From Modestobacter sp. (lineage in GTDB: Bacteria > Actinomycetota > Actinomycetes > Mycobacteriales > Geodermatophilaceae): 11,253 bases of DNA. Positions 6,905 through 11,253 of this stretch are shown here, one piece after another (position 1 is the first letter of the stretch; every line of letters starts with the position of its first letter). The notes under the pieces were generated by a model. The model saw only the letters and a program-made list of their open reading frames with translations, made no database searches and had not been told where the DNA came from. The translations under genes and the position numbers were made by a program. Location: positions 1 to 11,253 of the forward strand of contig JAOPWG010000084.1 in assembly GCA_025965775.1 (NCBI GenBank), in the 5' to 3' direction.

Positions 6905-8422
6905 TCACGGTCGGCGCCACTGACGGCCCTCGACGGCCAGCATGTCCTCGGCCGCCCGGGGCCCCCACTCGCCGGCCCGGTAGGGGTACGGCTCGGTGCC
7001 GGCCCAGAACTCCTCCAGCGGGTCGATGACCGCCCAGGAGGCCTCGACCTCGGCGTTGCGCGGGAACAGCGTGGCGTCGCCGAGCAGCACGTCCAGCAGC
7101 AGCCGCTCGTAGGCCTCGGGGCTGGCCTCGGTGAACTGCTCGCCGTAGAGGAAGTCCATGGCCACGTCGCGGACCTCCATGACGCTGCCGGGCACCTTCG
7201 AGCCGAACTTCAGCGTCACGCCCTCGTCGGGCTGCACCCGCACGACCAGCTGGTTGTGCCCCAGCTCCTCGGTGTCGGTGGGGGCGAAGGGCAGGTGCGG
7301 CGCGCGCCGGAAGGACAGCGCGATCTCGGTGACACGGCGGGGGAGCCGCTTGCCCGTGCGCAGGTAGAACGGCACGCCGGCCCAGCGGCGGGTCTCCACC
7401 CCGAACCGCACGGCGGCGTAGGTCTCGGTCGTCGAGTCCGGGCTGACGCCCTTCTCCTCCGGGTAGCCGCGGACGCGCTGGCCGGCCAGCCAGCCCTGCT
7501 GGTACTGGCCGCGGACGGCGAAGGTCTCCATGTCCGCGGGCACCGAGACGGCCCGGAGCACCTTGAGCTTCTCGGTGCGGATCTCCTCGGCCGAGAACTC
7601 GACCGGCTCCTCCATGGCGGTCAGCGCCAGCAGTTGCAGCAGGTGGTTCTGCATGACGTCGCGGGCGGCCCCGGTCTTGTCGTAGAAGCCCGCGCGGCCG
7701 CCGATGCCGACGTCCTCGGCCATGGTGATCTGCACCGAGTCGACGTGGTGACCGTTCCAGATCGGCTCGAACAGGGTGTTGGCGAAGCGCAGCGCCAGGA
7801 GATTCTGGACCGTCTCCTTGCCCAGGTAGTGGTCGATCCGGAAGACGTCATCGGCGCTGAACACCGAGTCGACCAGCTCGTTCAGCTCGCGGCTGGAGGC
7901 CAGGTCGTGGCCGAAGGGCTTCTCCACGACCACCCGGCGCCAGCGGTCCCTGGTGCTCTCGGCCATACCGGTGCGCTGCATCTGCTTGAGCACGGTCGGG
8001 AACATGGCCGGGGGGATCGACAGGTAGAAGGCGGCGTTGCCGCCGATCCCGTGGGAGCCTTCGAGCTCGGCAAGGTTGCTGGCCAGCTCGTCGAAGGCGT
8101 CGTCGTCGTCGAAGGAGCCCTGGACGAAGCGCACGCTGCTGGCCAGCCGCTCCCAGATCTCCTCGCGCCACGGGGTGCGCGCGTGCTCGCGGGCGGCGGT
8201 GCGGGCGAGCTCGGCGAACTCTTCGTCGCCCCAGTCGCGCCGCGCGAAGCCCAGCAGCGCGAAGTTCGTCGGCAGCAGCCCCCGGTTGGCCAGGTCGTAG
8301 ACGGCCGGCAGGAGCTTCTTGCGCGCCAGGTCCCCGGTGATGCCGAACACCACCAGGGCGCAGGGCTCCGGCACGCGGGGAAGCCGCCGGTCCCGCGGGT
8401 CGCGCAGGGGGTTGGTGGGCAT
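6905..8422 (-). CDS. zwf: Glucose-6-phosphate 1-dehydrogenase
   Basis: Oxidises glucose 6-phosphate to 6-phosphogluconolactone with NADP+, the entry step of the oxidative pentose-phosphate pathway and a main source of NADPH. The 505-residue length is normal. The nucleotide-binding turn GITGDLARKKL lies at residues 27-37 (GxxGDLA family pattern). The substrate motif RIDHYLGKE is at 195-203 with His198 and Lys202, and the catalytic pair Asp255/His260 sits in RDVMQNH. YLRTGKRLP and a C-terminal region of standard sequence complete the enzyme. The ATG at 8422 has AAGGA (complement of 8431-8435) 8 nt upstream. It is followed by opcA, whose product assembles it, and pgl, which uses its product. A strong hairpin upstream separates it from tal, suggesting partly independent expression. 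Confidence 0.97.
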   Translation of the reverse strand: MPTNPLRDPRDRRLPRVPEPCALVVFGITGDLARKKLLPAVYDLANRGLLPTNFALLGFARRDWGDEEFAELARTAAREHARTPWREEIWERLASSVRFVQGSFDDDDAFDELASNLAELEGSHGIGGNAAFYLSIPPAMFPTVLKQMQRTGMAESTRDRWRRVVVEKPFGHDLASSRELNELVDSVFSADDVFRIDHYLGKETVQNLLALRFANTLFEPIWNGHHVDSVQITMAEDVGIGGRAGFYDKTGAARDVMQNHLLQLLALTAMEEPVEFSAEEIRTEKLKVLRAVSVPADMETFAVRGQYQQGWLAGQRVRGYPEEKGVSPDSTTETYAAVRFGVETRRWAGVPFYLRTGKRLPRRVTEIALSFRRAPHLPFAPTDTEELGHNQLVVRVQPDEGVTLKFGSKVPGSVMEVRDVAMDFLYGEQFTEASPEAYERLLLDVLLGDATLFPRNAEVEASWAVIDPLEEFWAGTEPYPYRAGEWGPRAAEDMLAVEGRQWRRP

Positions 8423-8429
8423 CGGTTCC

Positions 8430-8441
8430 GTCCTTCAGGAC
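8430..8441 (-). promoter_or_regulatory. Small palindrome covering the zwf ribosome-binding site
   Basis: GTCCT (8430-8434) and AGGAC (8437-8441) are exact reverse complements around two bases. On the zwf transcript the AAGGA Shine-Dalgarno lies in one arm, with a GTCC/GGAC stem and a four-base TGAA loop. It could mask the ribosome-binding site or form a protein-binding half-site pair. With only four or five pairs it may also be chance. Confidence 0.25.
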
Positions 8442-8454
8442 TCGCAGGGGGGCG

Positions 8455-8488
8455 CCCGCCGTCCGGCCACTGGGGGCCGGACGGCGGG
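8455..8488 (-). terminator. Strong hairpin between tal and zwf
   Basis: Arms 8455-8468 and 8475-8488 form a perfect 14-bp, almost all-GC inverted repeat with a 6-nt loop, in the 108-nt gap after the tal stop and ending about 30 nt before the zwf start. No U-tract follows. It is a likely intrinsic terminator or attenuator for tkt-tal, or an mRNA-processing and stability element. The rest of the gap shows no convincing promoter, so zwf may depend on read-through. Confidence 0.6.
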
Positions 8489-8530
8489 TGGTGTCACGGT
8501 GTGGCGTTCAGCGGCGAGCGGAGCAGGACC

Positions 8531-9637
8531 TCACTTCTTGTCCTCCAGCTGCTCCTTGACCGACTGGGTCAGCTCGTCCCAGGAATCGACGAACTTCTGC
8601 ACGCCCTCCTCCTCGAGGACGCGGAAGACGTCGTCGAGGTCGACGCCGGCCTCGGCCACGGACTGCAGGACCTTCTCCGCGTCGGCGTAGGCCGACTGCA
8701 CCGGGGTGCCCGGCTGACCGTGGTCGGCGTAGGCCATCAGCGTCTTCTCCGGCATGGTGTTCACCGTGTCCGGGGCGATGAGCTCGGAGATGTACATCGT
8801 GTCGGAGTACTCGGGGTTCTTGACCCCGGTGGAGGCCCACAGCGGGCGCTGCGGCTGGGCGCCCTTGGCCTCCAGCGCCTTCCAGCGGCCGGAGGAGAAG
8901 ACCTCCTCGTAGGCCCGGTAGGCCAGCTGGGCGTTGGCGATGCCGGCCTTGCCCTTCAGCGAGGGGTCGGCACCGGCGGCGTCCAGGCGCTTGTCGATCT
9001 CGGTGTCCACGCGGGACACGAAGAAGGACGCCACGGACTCGATGCCCTGCAGGGACGCGTTCGGGTCCTCGGCCAGCCGCTGCTCGAGACCGGCCAGGTA
9101 GGCCTCCATCACGGCCCGGTAGCGGTCGATGCTGAAGATCAGCGTCACGTTCACGCTGATGCCCGCGGCGATCGTGGTGGTGATCGCCGGCAGGCCCTCG
9201 ACGGTTGCGGGGATCTTGATGAACAGGTTCGGCCGGTCGACCAGCCACCACAGGTGGGCGGCCTCGGCGGCGGTCGCGTCGGTGTCGTGGGCGAGCCCGG
9301 GGGCCACCTCCAGCGACACCCGCCCGTCCCGTCCGGTGCGCGCGGCGACCGGCGCGAGCAGGTCGCAGGCGTCCCGGACGTCGGAGGCGGTGATCGTGCG
9401 CAGCGCCTCCTCGACGCTCACCTTCCGGACGGCCATCGCGTGCAGCTGGTCGTCGTAGGAGTCCGAGCCGCTGATCGCAGCGGCGAAGATGCTCGGGTTG
9501 GTGGTGACGCCGACGATGCTGTACTCGTCGACCAGCGACTGCAGGTTGCCGCTGCGGATGCGGTCGCGCGAGAGGTCGTCGAGCCAGACGGCGACCCCTG
9601 CCTTCGACAGCTGTGCCAGGTTCTCGTTCGCAGGCAT
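8531..9637 (-). CDS. tal: Transaldolase
   Basis: Transfers a three-carbon dihydroxyacetone unit between sedoheptulose 7-phosphate and glyceraldehyde 3-phosphate in the non-oxidative pentose-phosphate branch. The 368-residue protein is of the longer actinobacterial Tal type (about 360-375). It has the VTTNPSIF motif near residues 44-51, PNLFIKIPAT with the Schiff-base Lys141, a VNVTLIFSIDRY strand, and LWASTGVKNPEYSD near the C-terminal third. The start ATG at 9637 has AGAAGG (complement of 9643-9648) 5 nt upstream. It lies 39 nt after tkt, its functional partner, so tkt-tal is almost certainly one transcript. A strong hairpin follows the stop. Confidence 0.97.
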   Translation of the reverse strand: MPANENLAQLSKAGVAVWLDDLSRDRIRSGNLQSLVDEYSIVGVTTNPSIFAAAISGSDSYDDQLHAMAVRKVSVEEALRTITASDVRDACDLLAPVAARTGRDGRVSLEVAPGLAHDTDATAAEAAHLWWLVDRPNLFIKIPATVEGLPAITTTIAAGISVNVTLIFSIDRYRAVMEAYLAGLEQRLAEDPNASLQGIESVASFFVSRVDTEIDKRLDAAGADPSLKGKAGIANAQLAYRAYEEVFSSGRWKALEAKGAQPQRPLWASTGVKNPEYSDTMYISELIAPDTVNTMPEKTLMAYADHGQPGTPVQSAYADAEKVLQSVAEAGVDLDDVFRVLEEEGVQKFVDSWDELTQSVKEQLEDKK

Positions 9638-9676
9638 GTGTGCCTTCTCTCCGGATCTCTCTCGGTGGTGGGTCGT

Positions 9677-11253
<1,577 letters not shown>

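Noticed and set aside
5764..7029. Long plus-strand open frame of about 420 codons opposite opcA.
   Set aside because: It is a compositional shadow of opcA and the zwf end, with no domain-like sequence and no supporting ribosome-binding site.
8098..8113. Run of GTC trinucleotides in zwf encoding four aspartates.
   Set aside because: It is short, in frame, and in a variable surface region; no sign of phase variation or function.
4037..8484. Recurrent CGTCCGG/CCGGACG heptamer in several intergenic gaps.
   Set aside because: The same heptamer also appears many times inside coding regions, as expected at this GC content, so it is not a convincing shared operator.

Overview
The window is a chromosomal central-carbon-metabolism locus from a high-GC actinobacterium. 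GC is extreme at third codon positions. Two encoded families, the G6PD assembly protein OpcA and an RbpA-type RNA-polymerase-binding protein, point to Actinobacteria. The gap-pgk-tpiA ... secG run facing a tkt-tal-zwf-opcA-pgl run is also a typical actinobacterial arrangement. Protein flavour is compatible with the Geodermatophilaceae/Frankiales side of the phylum, but that placement is inference without a search.

Plus strand, left half (1-4836). The window opens in the 3' end of gap (glyceraldehyde-3-phosphate dehydrogenase). It continues with pgk (1-nt stop/start overlap) and tpiA, so lower glycolysis looks like one operon. A perfect 13-bp inverted repeat folds around the tpiA stop codon. 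Next is a family-5 solute-binding lipoprotein with no transporter partners in view. Then come secG, with a probable own promoter and a structured leader, and a small RbpA-family gene that appears to be the divergent secG-linked paralogue rather than the canonical one.

Minus strand, right half (4877-11253). Read right to left: tkt (5' end cut off by the window), tal, zwf, opcA, pgl. This is the pentose-phosphate cluster: transketolase and transaldolase for the non-oxidative branch, then G6PD, its assembly factor and 6-phosphogluconolactonase for the oxidative branch. opcA and pgl overlap by 4 nt. A perfect 14-bp hairpin separates tal from zwf, which may uncouple the two branches. The two halves converge on a 40-nt gap holding a hairpin that probably terminates both.

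The genes themselves are mostly ordinary housekeeping functions. I found no CRISPR array, mobile element, RNA gene or new multi-gene system. Points worth a second look are the orphan lipoprotein, the atypical RbpA linker, two TTA leucine codons in adjacent genes, and several gene-boundary RNA hairpins.
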